NCBI RefSeq assembly: GCF_000972845.2
Contig: NC_040017.1
Span: 952,642-1,016,641 of the forward strand
DNA from: Larimichthys crocea
Taxonomy: Eukaryota; Chordata; Actinopteri; Sciaenidae
Direction of reading: 5' to 3'
Length of the DNA: 64,000 nt
Of this stretch, positions 1-12,335 are shown in pieces (position 1 is the stretch's first letter; every line of letters begins with the position of its first letter). A program made the translations under genes and the position numbers. Under the pieces are notes generated by a model. That model saw nothing but the letters and a program-made list of their open reading frames with translations. It was not told the DNA's origin and made no database searches.

Positions 1-1520
1 CTTCATTATTTTGAGTTCATTAGGCACCGCCTCGAAAAGTTGGGATCCAGTACAACAGATTTGTAACAATCCTGTCTTTGTGAACTTTGTAATGTTCAGA
101 CTTAGTCAGAGAGATGTCAGTACTTTATGATCATTAGAGAGAGACTAATTAATGGTTGCCTTGTGCTGGACTGTACATAATTGAGTCAAATATACTGAAC
201 CCTTCTGTTATTTGCAATGACAATGATGGTAAAAGTGATGACCATTATGACAAGTTAGTGACAAACAGATGCTACCGAGCAAATCATTCTTTGCTTATGA
301 AGGCAGATCATGGCATTAAAAGTTTAAGAACCACTGAGTTAAAGGCACCCTGTACAGTTTTTGACCACCAGTAGTGCTATAGAGCACAGACTATGGACAA
401 ACATACGTTCACAGAGCGACGGGGCGGGACACTGTGTGTGGATTTCATGTATTCAGTTGTAGTAGTGCAATATGGCTGCAAAGTTTGGTCTAAAACATTA
501 ACAGTATACTGTTTGGCCATGCATTTCTATTTTTCTGTCCTTATCAACATGGAGCACATGTAACAGTAGCCTATTATTGATATTCATAAACGAGGATGAT
601 TTATCACTTATTCACTGTTTGGTTGATACAATGGTAAACATTTAGTGGCTAGAAGAACGTAGGGAAACAAATGAAGCTAGCAGTGAACATGTGTTAATGT
701 GCTGATCAATATATGATCAATAAAAATGTTTCCTGTTATGTTCATAGAGATAATAATTTGAAGTGTATTTGCTCCTGTAAATTAGCTGTAGATGAACATT
801 TTTTCAGAGACAGGGTTACATGTGAACACATTAATTCCATAAAGAAAATATTATTTTCCATACATTGTAGATGTGTGCACTTCATCAGTCTGCATGTATA
901 TTCCAGCATGGTGCTAATGCAGAGTGCATCCATACATTCATTCATACTCTAGCACAATGAGATATTATTCTGTTATAGACAACTTCAGAAAAACACACTT
1001 TTAATAGACTTTCCCTCGCACACACTTCCATGACTGTGCTGTGAACCCATCCTGACATGGCTACAGGCTGTGTGTCTATATGTGTGTGTCAGAGAGAGCG
1101 ATGGAGAGAGAGTGAGTGTCTCTGATATCCTCAGGGAAACACTGAGAGTGCTAGCTAGCTGGCGGAGTAGGTCTGTGGTGCAGTGTTAGTGTTAATGGAG
1201 ATGTAAGCTCACAGGATTAGCACCCATAGGTAGGTATGTGTGTGTGTGTGTATTCTTGACAGGCAGGGCCTTTCTTTCATTACATTAAGGCCAATGCTTC
1301 TAAATCATTTACTCCCCTTGCAGTCTCGGTGGTGTTGGCTAAGTGTTAGTAATCCCCATCAATAGCGGGTTCTGCCTCGAGGCACTTTACTCACTTCCAC
1401 GCACACACTCACTCATGTGCATGTACACACACTCGCACACCGACAACATATGGCATTTAGATATGAAGACGCATTAACCTGTACGCAGTTAATTGCAGAT
1501 GATTCCACAGACTAACCCTG
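1..1520. other. Unique DNA, no gene seen
   Basis: No coding frame with domain features, no RNA gene and no recognisable transposon. Open frames are under 80 codons and unremarkable. Short TG tracts near 1079-1090 and 1236-1251 and a GA-rich stretch near 1090-1115 are the only low-complexity features. Confidence 0.6.
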
Positions 1521-1521
1521 T

Positions 1522-1595
<74 letters not shown>
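1522..1595. repeat. (CA)n microsatellite
   Basis: About 74 bp of uninterrupted CA dinucleotides on the plus strand. The array abuts the 3' tail of the minus-strand SINE at 1596-1756, so the microsatellite may have grown from or next to the SINE tail. Open frames across it (Val-Cys repeats) are artefacts. Confidence 0.97.
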
Positions 1596-1597
<2 letters not shown>

Positions 1598-1756
1598 TTT
1601 TGTCCTTTTTTGAGCTTTATTGTATAGAGAGAGCTGAAGAGTGACCTGGAATGTGGAGAGAGATATGAGGAATGACAGGCGGGAAAGAGCCACAGGTCGG
1701 ATTCAGACCCTGGGCTGCCGTGGCAAGGACTACCAACTGAGCTAAACAATGCCCCC
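1596..1756 (-). mobile_element. tRNA-derived SINE, shortened copy
   Basis: On the minus strand the element starts near 1756 with an A-box-like TAGCTCAGTTGG, followed by a B-box-like GGTCTGAATCC and a pyrimidine-rich body, and ends in a T/A-rich tail at 1596-1620. The A-box, B-box and body match the plus-strand copy at 6754-6950, which defines a family inside the window. This copy lacks about 30 bp between the A and B boxes. Such elements are transcribed by RNA polymerase III and mobilised by LINE reverse transcriptase. It is non-coding. The superfamily call is firm; I do not name the family. Confidence 0.8.
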
Positions 1757-2319
1757 AGACATTTAGGATGTTACTGTTTCTATGGTGGAACATTGTTGAT
1801 GCTGTCACTTGTCAGAGACTGAGATAAAAATGTGCCCCAATACTAAAAATAAATAACATAAACCAATAAAATGATCATTTAAAAAAATTTGATTAGAAAA
1901 GAAATAAAGGGGCACTTCACTAATTTCACACAGTTTATCTGTCACGTTGTCCAATGAAAACAGTGTCTGTGAAAATAACTCTGTTGATGTCATAGTGATG
2001 TCATCATCATATTTCTGCAAATTACAAAGCGGTGGTGTAGAGTTTGAAAGACATGGTCATTCATCAGGCAGGCTCTGTTGTATTATGCCAAAAGTAGGAT
2101 CCAAAAGTCAGGATATCTCGTGGAACTCTGTCTCTTGTGAATACTTCAAGGCTTTTATATGATCATTAGAAAGATTCCATTAACAATTCCAAACATAAGT
2201 GTACAGTCCCCTCGTCCCAAACAACTGAAATCTTGATTGTATCACATAGAGTGAGGATTTTAGATAACAGTCTGCCTCTATCAGAGTTATAAAAAAAAGT
2301 TTTTCCAGTTTAGTGTGCT
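1757..2319. other. Unique DNA, no gene seen
   Basis: AT-rich sequence without recognisable coding, RNA or mobile features. It separates the SINE from the decayed transposase fragment that follows. Confidence 0.5.
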
Positions 2320-2442
2320 GACCTCAAACCCATCCAACATCTTTTTGGACAAACTAGAACTCCTTGCACAGACAGACTGCAAGCCAGACATTATTGCACA
2401 ACATCAGTGTTGGACCTCACTAATGCTGCTGTGGCTGGTGGA
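2320..2442 (+). mobile_element. Tc1/mariner-like transposase relic
   Basis: The start reads D-L-K-P-I-Q-H-L, matching the catalytic-domain motif D-L-N-P-I-E-H/N-L of Tc1-family DDE transposases. It is followed by nucleotide-level resemblance to the downstream part (CAACATCAGTG, GACCTCACTAATGCT). The position of the third catalytic acidic residue is Gln here, and the frame is lost within about 15 codons, so this is a dead fragment of the C-terminal third of a transposase. No terminal repeats were found around it. Identification rests on recall of fish Tc1-like elements. Confidence 0.6.
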
Positions 2443-5400
2443 AACAGCATATTAATACCAATGGCTTGGAATGATATGTTTAAGAATTCACATATTAAAG
2501 TTTTTATTATTCTGAAAATATAAACCTTGAAAACTAGAAAATCAACATCAGAATTGAATCTTTGTGTATTTACAATGGAAAAGATGGAAAAAGAGAATAA
2601 GAGAGGGCTGTTGTACATATACATCCTGCATGCGTGTCCTTCACTACAGTATATTGTCATAGAGTGATACTTGTGCCATATGCTTGCGTGCCACAGACCT
2701 GAGTGCTGATGGCACAGCACATACATGCTCATGTTTGCACACAGATCAGGTAAACACACAAGAACTGTGTGTGTGTGTGTGTGTGTGTACATGTGTTTTC
2801 TTGGGGGCTGATTATGCTGGTTTGTTAGATCAAGTGGTGTGCAAACACACAGTGATGTGGGTACCTGAGAGGAGACAAACCCTGAGGGGGCTTGCACGAA
2901 CATACACAACAACACATGGAACCACATACAAGCACAGATTTTTAAGCCCAGGGCTGCAGTTCAAACATTTCACCTAACACTGAACTACGCCGTGTCAAAG
3001 TAGACGAGGATAGTCCTCAGTTTAATATATATCTGAAAACGTTTTGATGTACAGTTTTGTTTGAGAACATTAAAAGAGACACACTTAAGAAGTTTGAATT
3101 GCATAACCTCCAAAGACTGTATGTATACAACAGTTTGTTACATATCATGAGGCAGAGGCTGACGCGTGACAGATATTAGCCTCAACATTTGATTTCATTA
3201 CTTGGCACTAACCTTAGCATACAATGGATGTGCTATATAGTAAATAGTAGACTATGTACATTTGCTGGGTTTTCACAATCCATGCAGTGAGGGTGATACA
3301 TTTGCGGCTTTTCTGCTTCAGAACTGGATGGTGGCTTGGTTGCCATTTGAAACTAAAAATATAACTGCCATAGTTAGTCACTTTATATTTTTTTGTAATT
3401 GAGATACTCTGCAGTTATTTGTCATCTTAAAAATAAACATAAAAGAAATTATTACATTGAATTATTACAGTAACTTCACCAGGATGAAGGAAACTGGGTT
3501 GGCCAGGACAAGACCTAGCACAAACCGGAGACAAAACTTTCAATTTTTTTTTTTCAACACGTGAAAGAGGGATATTAGAGATTAAAAGACGCTGAGTACA
3601 TTTGAAATACAGGACATGAGATGCTTTTATATCTCTAAAGTTTGGTTTACGTAAGAAAGAACGTCACTTATTCAGGCTGACTGCACAGTTACACAGTAGC
3701 AGAGACGGGAAGTAATTCAATATGCTGACAGAAAACAGCTGACAGTAATTAGAGGAGCGTACTGTATCGACATGCTTCTTTTGACAATAGCACATATAGA
3801 ATAAAACATATGTTGGTTCCTCTTAACCGTTTGAGACTAAATCAGCAGGAAGCCAGTCATGCTGGCGTGTTTTGTCCCTCGCTCTTGATGTCTTTTGATG
3901 GTTCTGCTGCACTAATGAATGACGCAGGAAAAGAGGGTGTGGAGGTGAAAAGAGAAGGGAAATTAAAGTTGCCTTGGAAAAGACCTCTCCCTAGTCCTGT
4001 TGTTGGTTTCCAGAGGTCATTAATAATGAGCTGAAGGGGACACTGATTACAAGAAGGCCATATATTTAACACTAAGCAGACCCCTGGAAGGGTGTGTTTG
4101 CTGACAAATGAGCAGGTGTGCTCTGACAGCCTGTATGTATGAACTATATTTGTACAACTGTGGCACATGTATGATCCGCATGAATGTGGCTTGTTTTTGT
4201 GCCCATGAATAGTTGAATTCATTTCAGGTCGAAATATGGGCTTTTAGCACCACGTCTGTCAAATACAGAATTCAACTTCAGCCACAGACTGTGACATTCA
4301 GAACGCTTTTGGTCCTCAGCCCAGTTTGAGCATCACATGTATGTCACAATATTTCAAGGGTTGCCAGGTCCCGCTGTACAGAAAAATAAAAAGGGGCTGT
4401 AGTGACACCTGATTGACATAATAACGGGTGCCGTTTGTTTTTTGAAGTTACAAAATGGACCAGGAGATGCGTGACATAATTGTCCAATCCTGAGTAATAG
4501 GCTGGACAGTGGGCATAAAGAGAAAAAAAAAATCAAACGTGTGTCCTGAAGATGACAAATAAAGAACAACTGCACTGATCATGGTTATTCCACTGCAATG
4601 AACTGGTTTTGGTCTGAACCCTTACTGTTGTACTGTATCTATGCTATGAGGTAGCAAATACTTTTTAATCTCATCACTCTGTGGGAGTTGCCCAAGGACA
4701 TTTAGACTCCTAAGTAGATGCATGGTTAGACTACTGGCTACTGATTATCACTGGAGTGACCACGTTTAAAGTGAAACACACTTACACCTTTAAAAGTAAG
4801 CTTTTAAAATGTTTTGTAGTGTTGCTCAAATTACACATTTGGAGATGCTTTGAAAGATTTCTTGTTTTCTTTTACTCTTGCCTGGAAATCTTAAAACATG
4901 ATTGAACTTTCCTATAAAAAAATGCTGCACTCAAGTCAGAAAGCTCATCGTTGACCTTGGAAAGGTTGTGTAATAACCACACTGAGTTTGTATTGCACTG
5001 ACAGAGTTGTGTATATTTCGTGTTACTTCTGGAGGCCCTTGTGGACAAAAGCGGGAATGTTTCCACCACTTTAGTTTTGTCTGTTTCAAAGGGGGAGTCC
5101 GACTAAATAGCTGAGATGACACGATATGATATGATATCATACTAGGCACCATATCAAAATAATGACTATAATCCATTTGTTAAACTGTTTTTTGAAATGT
5201 TTAACACATTCTGAAAACTTTAACTTAGATAAACAGCCAAAGTTAGCGTCATCATTTTCCTACACACAGCGTCATCACAGAACGGGTACAAAGCATCTTT
5301 CATCTGGTCAGAGACGTGGCGCCCACACAACTAAAACTCCCTTCTGGGCGCTAGACATTGTTTTCCATCAAACCAAAACAAAGATTGGGGAGTGTACACT

Positions 5401-6753
5401 TCACGGTGCTAGCATGGCCAGCTAATTGATTTCAGGCCAGATCATGTTGCTGTGTAATGGAGCAGGCTAACGTGATGATGAAGCTGGGATGGTCATGGTG
5501 ATGATTTTCACAAGGACTCCAGCCTCATTTGTTTGTTTGACAGGCTGCAGGGGTGTGTGTGTGCGCACGTGTGTTTCTCCATTTGGCATAAAGGATATGG
5601 ATTAAGCTATAGAGGTGACAGATGATATGTTTACAGGAGAATGTTTGCTTTCTGCACAGTATTCAATTACAGGGTTTGTGTGTGTGTCACTGCCTGTGTG
5701 TGTGTGTGAGAAAGACCGAGTGTGTGCATGCCTCGTCATCTGTGTGTTTCAGACTGTGTGTTTAAGAGTTACAGGCCTTTATCAATCACAGAGAATTTGC
5801 TAACTTCCTTCCTCGCTGTCTGTCTCTCGCCTCCATCTAACCCCCACACTCCTTCACTTCTTTTTTTTTTGGGGGAAGTGGTTCAATCCAAATCTAAACT
5901 GGTGCTGTCCACTGTTTACCGGAGTTGCGACACAGCACAAATAAATACCTTAGTGTTATTTACAAATCAGATCTGTTCATATACAATGCTGCCCCCAAAC
6001 CTCATCCTCAGTAAAAGCCAGGATTGGGAGGTGGAGGGAGGGGGGTTGTAGTAGCAGTACAGTTAATAGTACTTAACATTGCAGTTATCGTGATGTGGCA
6101 TGGCATCCTGTGATGTCACGGGACACAAGGTGATGTGTTGTTTCAAGGTACCAGTGTAATGATGAAATGTAATGACTGAGTTGAAGATCAATGAGTCTGA
6201 AATCTGATCAGACAGCGACATACTGCACAGCTGTTTAGAACACTACGAGACGGGAATTTACTACTCTGGAAAGTTATCACATGGCAATCATCTCATCTTT
6301 TGTCTGGATGATTGCAAGGCAAACAGATGACAGACGGTATTCACGTTCAGTAAAATTATTATAGCAGGAATGTGCACTTTCGCAAAAACGTTGAGCCAGG
6401 TTCAACTTTTTATGGGGGTCGCAGTACACTGTGCCTGCACCCCCACTGAGCTCACACAGCAGTCCCATCCAAATCAATGAGAGGGCAGTGACAAGCTGTC
6501 TGAACAAGGCCTTATCTGACAAGGACTTATTGTGGCCTGACGAATTATAACAAGCAAATGTGGAGGCAGTGTGACTGTTAAAATGGATGGATGGACACTT
6601 CGACAGAGCACGTCTTTAACACGGGAGGCCTCTATTCATATCTTATGTCCTGCCATAAGTCAACACAATACCACTGCTCCTAACCCCTAAAGGGTGGGTC
6701 ATATTTGAAAAGAGCTAGTTTGTATAACACGTTGTCTGACCATTCAAAGTATT
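2443..6753. other. Unique DNA with short simple repeats
   Basis: No gene recognised. It holds a 23-bp TG tract at 2766-2788, small poly-T/A tracts (3543-3554, 5861-5871) and TG-rich patches at 5555-5575 and 5670-5710. Frames of up to 178 codons on the minus strand near 2391-2927 run through the TG tract and through the transposase relic in another frame, and look spurious. Confidence 0.5.
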
Positions 6754-6950
6754 GGGGTGTCGTTTAGCTCAGTTGGTAGAGCAGCCGCCCCATGTACAAA
6801 GACTCAGTCCTTGCTGTGGAGGCCCAGGGTTTGAATCTGACCTGTGGCTCTTTCCCACATCATTCCCCATCTCTCTCTCCCCACATTCCTCTCACTCTTC
6901 AGCTGTTCTATAAAGACTGAAAAGGCCAAAAAAAAAAAAGAAATCAAAAG
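6754..6950 (+). mobile_element. tRNA-derived SINE, near full length
   Basis: It begins with a tRNA-like head: A box TAGCTCAGTTGGTAGAGC at about 6765-6782 and B box GGTTTGAATCT at about 6829-6839. It continues with CCTGTGGCTCTTTCCC, a CT-rich body ending in CTCTTCAGCTGTTCTATAAAG, and closes with an A-tail at about 6928-6939. This is the best preserved of three copies here (others: 1596-1756 minus, 9481-9640 plus). It is a LINE-dependent retroposon with an internal pol III promoter and has no coding capacity. Confidence 0.85.
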
Positions 6951-7730
6951 GATTTATACAGTAGTTGTTGCAAATATCCACATAGTTAAAAGCTGGCCAT
7001 CACAGAGAGTCTCTTTTTGACAGTATTGTGCTGCACACAGTTGTACTCATTAAAAGAGTAATGAATACTAAAGGCTCTTTTCTCACTTACACACAGTTGG
7101 CCAATCTTTGAATTGTTGACCCCCCAAATTCCAAAGTTGGAAAGGTGTGCGGGGGGAAGGGGGTTATTGAAGCTATCTGACCATCCAACAAGCTGTTCTA
7201 ATGAAGTATACCGCTGCCTTAACCCTAACTACTATACTAACTATAATTTCCGTACCTAAATCTGACTTTGACATGACTGCTGTTCATTTTCCATTCTGTT
7301 CCTTCTGCCCTATCTGCCCAAAGGGACAGAGCTGTGGTGCCGCATACCGTGTCATGCTGTGTGAACAGTGGTGATGAATATTGTACCGTGCCTGGGATCC
7401 TCTCAGGGGGGGTAAATGAAGAGGATTCCCAAAGCCACAGCCTCATGTTCCTGGAAATCCTCCACAATCCCATTCGATCTTAACCCCCTGCCTCGCCTAA
7501 TGTGTCCCTAAGCTGGCCTTATCACACCACAGAGAGCGCCAAATGGGATAGAGATGTTCAGTTGCATTGCTAACAGGTTAGGGCATACTTCAGCTTTTAT
7601 AGCACCTCAGACAACTTGTGCCCCAGCTGTGCAATAAGATCACATGCTTGATGCTGCATGGTAACTACAGGCAGCAAGACACGAATGACAATGGTCCAGT
7701 GGCAGGAGAAGAGGGTTGGACAGAGAGAAG

Positions 7731-7734
<4 letters not shown>
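6951..7734. other. Unique DNA, no gene seen
   Basis: Balanced composition. A short G-run (7150-7163) and a C-run near 7120 are the only simple tracts. No RNA or coding feature was recognised. Confidence 0.5.

Positions 7735-7777
<43 letters not shown>
7735..7777. repeat. (GA)n microsatellite
   Basis: About 43 bp of perfect GA dinucleotides, a homopurine tract capable in principle of triplex formation. Open frames through it (Arg-Glu repeats) are artefacts. Confidence 0.95.
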
Positions 7778-7780
<3 letters not shown>

Positions 7781-7844
7781 AACAGCCAGCTGAGGTGGAA
7801 AGAAAAACATTATACAACAGCCAGCTCTACTCCACTAGCCTCTT

Positions 7845-8040
7845 CATTCTAAGCAAATAAATCCTCCATTATCGTGTCTCTCTCTTGGGTCTAAATGCAA
7901 GCATCTTACAGGGAATTAATCGTATTGGACGGAAGGGAGGGGGGAGCCCATTTCATTTCCTCATCAAGTTTGTGGAGAATTGTATTGGAAGCCAAGCAGC
8001 CACCTGGGAATGGCCTCCTGTCCTTCTCCTTCTCATCTAC
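7845..8040. promoter_or_regulatory. Candidate conserved noncoding block
   Basis: Non-repetitive, balanced sequence lying between a GA array and a CA array. It contains an ATTA-core motif (GGGAATTAATCG at about 7911-7922) and has no convincing coding frame. It was flagged only by eye because it lacks the simple-sequence drift of its surroundings. Conservation cannot be judged from one sequence, so this is a weak call. Confidence 0.15.
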
Positions 8041-8538
8041 TTGTTTTTGCCTCTCCAAAGCCATTTGTCTGCTCTGATCATCGCAGGCCAGGCCTCGCTC
8101 TTCTCCTCTCTGTTCAGACCTCTCTGTGTGTCTGTCTGTTTGTCTTCTGGTGTTGTGTTTCGTCGCTACACGATCCAACTTCTTCCTTTTTGTCTGAGAG
8201 CATTTTGACAGAAAGTGTCACTGCATTGTTTACAAGTCTGCTGTGTGGCCTTTGAGTCATCAGCATGAATCCTTGGACCAATTTGGACACTGAGGAGAAG
8301 CAGAAATGGAGAAGAGCGGAGCTTCAGCTCTGTTTAAGAACTTGTCAGACTGCATGAATATGAATCCGACTAGAGCTGGAAAGTCAACTACAAAAAAAAA
8401 AAGTGTGTGTGAATAAGTGTGCATGTGTGTGTGACCAGCTCGTGGCCAGCCAAGCCTCCTCAGGCCTCTAAACAAGCACCATAAATTCACCCTCCACTTA
8501 CCTGCAGTAAAAATGTCAGGAGCGAGGCTTTTATTGGG

Positions 8539-8539
<1 letters not shown>

Positions 8540-8619
<80 letters not shown>
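8540..8619. repeat. (CA)n microsatellite
   Basis: About 80 bp of perfect CA repeat on the plus strand, among the longest arrays in the window. Shorter CA tracts follow at about 8656-8690. Confidence 0.97.
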
Positions 8620-8621
<2 letters not shown>

Positions 8622-8959
8622 ACGTACACACTGAACTCACTTAGAAGTCACTAAATACACACACCCTCGCTCTCTTAAACACACACACACCGGAGCCTTT
8701 TTGCTCCCCGTCTATCTTGGCATCTTCCATAGCAGTTGAGCAGCTTTACTTTGATATTGACATAACATGCTGGTGGGACGTAGCGACTCTATGCTAACAA
8801 CATTAGCCACATAGATCCTGTCACAGCCACTCTGTCACCTTCATAGACTCCCTCCCTCTGACATACAGAACAGCTGAAAGTAAACAGAAAGTAAATGAAA
8901 TGGACATGGCATGAGAGTGGAAAACAAAATGACACATTTCAAAAATTAAAATGACACAT
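8620..8959. other. Unique DNA, no gene seen
   Basis: Short CA patches, then ordinary sequence up to the MITE at 8960. Nothing else recognised. Confidence 0.5.
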
Positions 8960-9306
8960 TTAAAGGTCCAGTGTGTGTGATTTAGGAGGATTTATTAACA
9001 GCAATGAAATATAATATTCATAACTATGTCTTAACTTGTGTATAATCACTTGAAAATAATAATAATAATTAAGATAAAATCTATTTTGTGATATTAGAAT
9101 AGCCACAGAGGGTCCTCTTTCACCAGGTTTATACAGTAGCCCAGCATGGACAAACTAAACTCTAGCTCTAAATAGGGACTTTTTTTTAAACTAGTGGCCG
9201 CCATAGTTTTTCTCACATGATTGGAAGGTGAGGGTAAGGCAAAGGGTATTCAGTTGGTTGAAACCTCACAGATAGATTCCACTTAATCCTTCACACTGAA
9301 TCATTT
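8960..9306 (+). mobile_element. MITE copy A (GGTCCAGTGTGT family)
   Basis: It begins TAAAGGTCCAGTGTG and ends with the diverged inverse AATCCTTCACACTGAATC. Internally it carries ATGAAATATAATATTCATAACTATGTC and the segment around TACAGTAGCCCAGCATGGAC. The same modules occur in the same order at 12336-12689, so the two define one family. It is non-coding, about 345 bp, with terminal inverted repeats of about 25 bp. It is typical of a nonautonomous DNA transposon that is common in percomorph fishes as I recall it. The superfamily is not assigned. Confidence 0.8.
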
Positions 9307-9480
9307 TCAGACAAAATCTCTTCCAGAGATAGACTAAGAATTTAAAAGCAAATCCCCTAAATGACCATTAGGTTCAGATTTCATATGCAGTAATGAAATT
9401 TGAGATATGTTCTGATGACAATATCTCTACCATAGTTTAGGGAATTTTCCAGTTCAGAAGTTAACAGTTCTAATAAGTTC
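9307..9480. other. Short unique spacer
   Basis: Sequence between the MITE and the third SINE copy. No feature recognised. Confidence 0.4.
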
Positions 9481-9640
9481 TGGGGCGACCTGGGGGCTTG
9501 CCTGATGAGTGCCCCATGTGCAGGTGCCTCGTTCTTGCTGGGGGCGGCTCGGGTTTGATTCTGACCTGTGGCCTTTTGCTTCATGTTGTCCCCTTTCAGT
9601 TCCAATTTCCAAAGTGATTTCATGTATTAGGCCTTTTTGG
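9481..9640 (+). mobile_element. tRNA-derived SINE, diverged copy
   Basis: It shares GCCCCATGTGCAGG, a degenerate B box GGTTTGATTCTGACC and CTGTGGCCTTTTGC with the copy at 6754-6950. The A box is heavily mutated and the tail lacks a clear poly-A, so this is an old copy of the same family. Confidence 0.7.
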
Positions 9641-10673
9641 TTTAGCCAAAAGTGTAGGGGAAAGAAACAGATTTGGTCATGGTTGGTAATGGTTTTGCTT
9701 ACTTTACTGCACCGTAAATACACAATTTTATTCTTGTGAAAGTAATAATAACTTTCTGTGAGATGGAGTTGATGTGTTATAACAGCTTCAATATCGCGCT
9801 AAAACCTACAATTACACGAGTTTCCAGGCTTTTTCAAACAGTTTGTACAATTCATTAAGATCCAGAAAGGGTTTGTTTTCATCTCAGTTTTCATCTCCAG
9901 ACTTTCTAGACCTCTGCAGTAACCATTTATCCTGCCAATGATGCACTCCTCAATCAAACTGACTGGAGGAGGGGCAGAGAGGCAGAGATGGTCTTTTAGA
10001 CGAAAACACCAAAAAAACCTGAGATGAACCAGTGTCACAATACTTACCAGTAAGATATATCAAACCTTTTATGTATTTCACTGACTGTGTGTGTATGTGT
10101 GTGTGAGAGTGAGAGAGAGAGGGAGAGAGAGGGAGAGAGACAGTACAGACAGTGTGTCCTTGTGAAGACGTAACCTGCCAAAGCACAAAAGGTTAAAGGA
10201 TGGTAAGTATGTATGTTCCCCCTCCTCTTCCTCAACATACACATACACAGACATGAAAGCAAGCAGCAGTGAACAGTGGTGTGTGTGCATATGTGTGTGT
10301 GTGTGTGTGTGTGTATGACACATCTGGGAGTGTAATCAGTGGGCTTCTTTCAAGAGCTGCCAAAGCAAACAGGCCAATAAGGAATCCACTTTACAGACCA
10401 TCGATCTCCGCTGGCCACAGCCAACACAAACACACACACACACACACACTCAAGCATGCACGCACACACGCACTGAAGCATACACACACACACACACACG
10501 GTGGGATGAGCAGGCGCACGGACATACAGACACACATGGACAGAAAGAACGACTGGATTCATATAGGTCTACAGTGCAATATCCACCTACACTTAAACTT
10601 ATACAAATGTGCACACACAGCAGGAAGACAGACAAACTCATGTGAACCCGCACACACACATTCAGGATATCCT

Positions 10674-10705
<32 letters not shown>

Positions 10706-11623
10706 CATACCTACAGTGTGTATATCTTGTGCTAAAACAGACAGAATAATAAAGGATGGTGTCATTTCTCAAAATAAAACAACAGTGTGCAGAGAGCTGC
10801 TACTGGGTTACCTCTCCTGTCAGCACACAGAACACATTATTAATGTATGATAATAATATGTAAATATATCATCATTTTCTGTTTCCATTATCACAGATTT
10901 TTCCTGAAAAACAGAGTTTTTTAATCAAAGAAGCAAAAAGATTCAAGCCTCTGGCATTGACCGTAGCTCAGAACTTGTCAGTGCAACAAAAAGAGGGGGG
11001 AAACACGAGGAGTTTGCCAATGAAACATGATAGTGCACAGCTTGACAATGCACAAAATGAAATACAAACAAGAAATGTAGAATTCAGAGCTGATAAATTC
11101 ACAAAGAGTCTACGATGTGACCGTTTCTCCAACAGTTTAATTCTTGTGCAAACTTATCCTCTGCTTCTCTGGGTTTCCTTTTTTCCCTCCTTCAACCAGA
11201 CTGGGGGAAAACACAGAGAAAACAAATAAACAATAGAAATATTGTTATGGGGAGTCTCTGAATGATTCAGAGTGGCCCGCACTGAGGAGCCATCAGTGTC
11301 TAAAACACTTCCAGATGATCCTCAGACAATAGAGGGAGAGAAAACAAGACTGATACGTCATCCATTTACTTTGGGCCATAGTGGTGAACAACAATAAATC
11401 CTGGAGGGGCAGAGAGTGTGCACACATACGCACACACACATACACACTCCCCACACACACAACCAAGTAAGTATGTTTGTTCATGTGCATGTGTAGCGAT
11501 CTGGAAAAGGAAACTAGATAGATTGAGCTGATAGGAAACTGCATATACTTGAAAGCCAAGATATAATGCAACCCACCAACAGGTTGTTTTCACAGTGAAT
11601 ATACACACACAATGATGTGTGCA

Positions 11624-11624
<1 letters not shown>
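9641..11624. other. Unique DNA with many small CA/TG tracts
   Basis: No gene recognised. Simple tracts are at 10087-10140 (TG then GA), 10291-10313 (TG), 10428-10448, 10480-10499 and 10671-10701 (CA). A 193-codon plus-strand frame at 10269-10850 is made largely of Thr-His repeat translation and has no domain. Confidence 0.6.

Positions 11625-11692
<68 letters not shown>
11625..11692. repeat. (CA)n microsatellite, first of a pair
   Basis: About 68 bp of perfect CA repeat. It is separated by about 80 bp of unique sequence from a second CA array at 11772-11836. Confidence 0.97.
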
Positions 11693-11759
11693 CGGCTGCC
11701 AAGTGCAGGAGACAGCCTCCATTGAGAAAACCAACGAGCTGTACCTCTCCTGAGACTGA

Positions 11760-11769
11760 CACTGACACT

Positions 11770-11839
<70 letters not shown>

Positions 11840-11854
11840 TACACACACACACAC
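11760..11854. repeat. (CA)n microsatellite with (GACACT) leader
   Basis: A short leader of repeated ACTGAC-type units (about 11754-11772) runs into about 65 bp of CA repeat, then CTCTTA, then a further 13-bp CA tract. The graded leader suggests the array expanded out of a hexamer-like seed. Confidence 0.95.
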
Positions 11855-12335
11855 ACGCACTGGTGCTATCACTGGCAGCATCAGAGTGAAAGTCAGTGGC
11901 TGTGACAGAGCTGTGAAGTCATGCTGGCAAACACCAACAGTTTGCTGCAGATTCATGATATTTACTTCCCTTCATAGGCACTAAACAGAGTGAAAACTTA
12001 TGAACTTGTGGTTTGTGTGTGTGTGTGTGTGTGTGTAGGATCAGTTTATACGCACTATGGTATGGACTGAATTATAATTATTATTATTACATTATTTTTT
12101 AATAAAAAATCAGCTCTGGTTTGGTTGGTCCACCTGGCACATGATGGATACAGTACATTTGAATTAAACATGGTAGAAATGATCAATACAACAGTTTATT
12201 TATAGAATGTACCATATTTGAAGATATTCAAACTGCACAAGCATATGATTGCAAGCAAAACTTATTGTTATAATGATTTCATTTATAATATAATTAAAGC
12301 TTGAAGCTAATTTGCTTTGTTGAACATATAATGTA
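11855..12335. other. Unique DNA with a TG tract
   Basis: It contains a TG tract of about 29 bp at 12010-12038 and an AT-rich stretch at 12070-12110. No gene recognised. Confidence 0.5.

Noticed and set aside
2391..2927. 178-codon minus-strand open frame
   Set aside because: Runs through a TG tract and antisense of a transposase fossil; no coherent protein features.
6754..6950. Functional tRNA gene
   Set aside because: A and B boxes are present but there is no cloverleaf acceptor stem; the body and A-tail identify a SINE.
10269..10850. 193-codon plus-strand open frame
   Set aside because: Dominated by Thr-His repeat translation and Cys/Val-rich stretches; no domain or conserved motif.
11366..11956. 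196-codon minus-strand open frame
   Set aside because: Built mostly of Val-Cys repeats from two CA arrays; no non-repeat domain.
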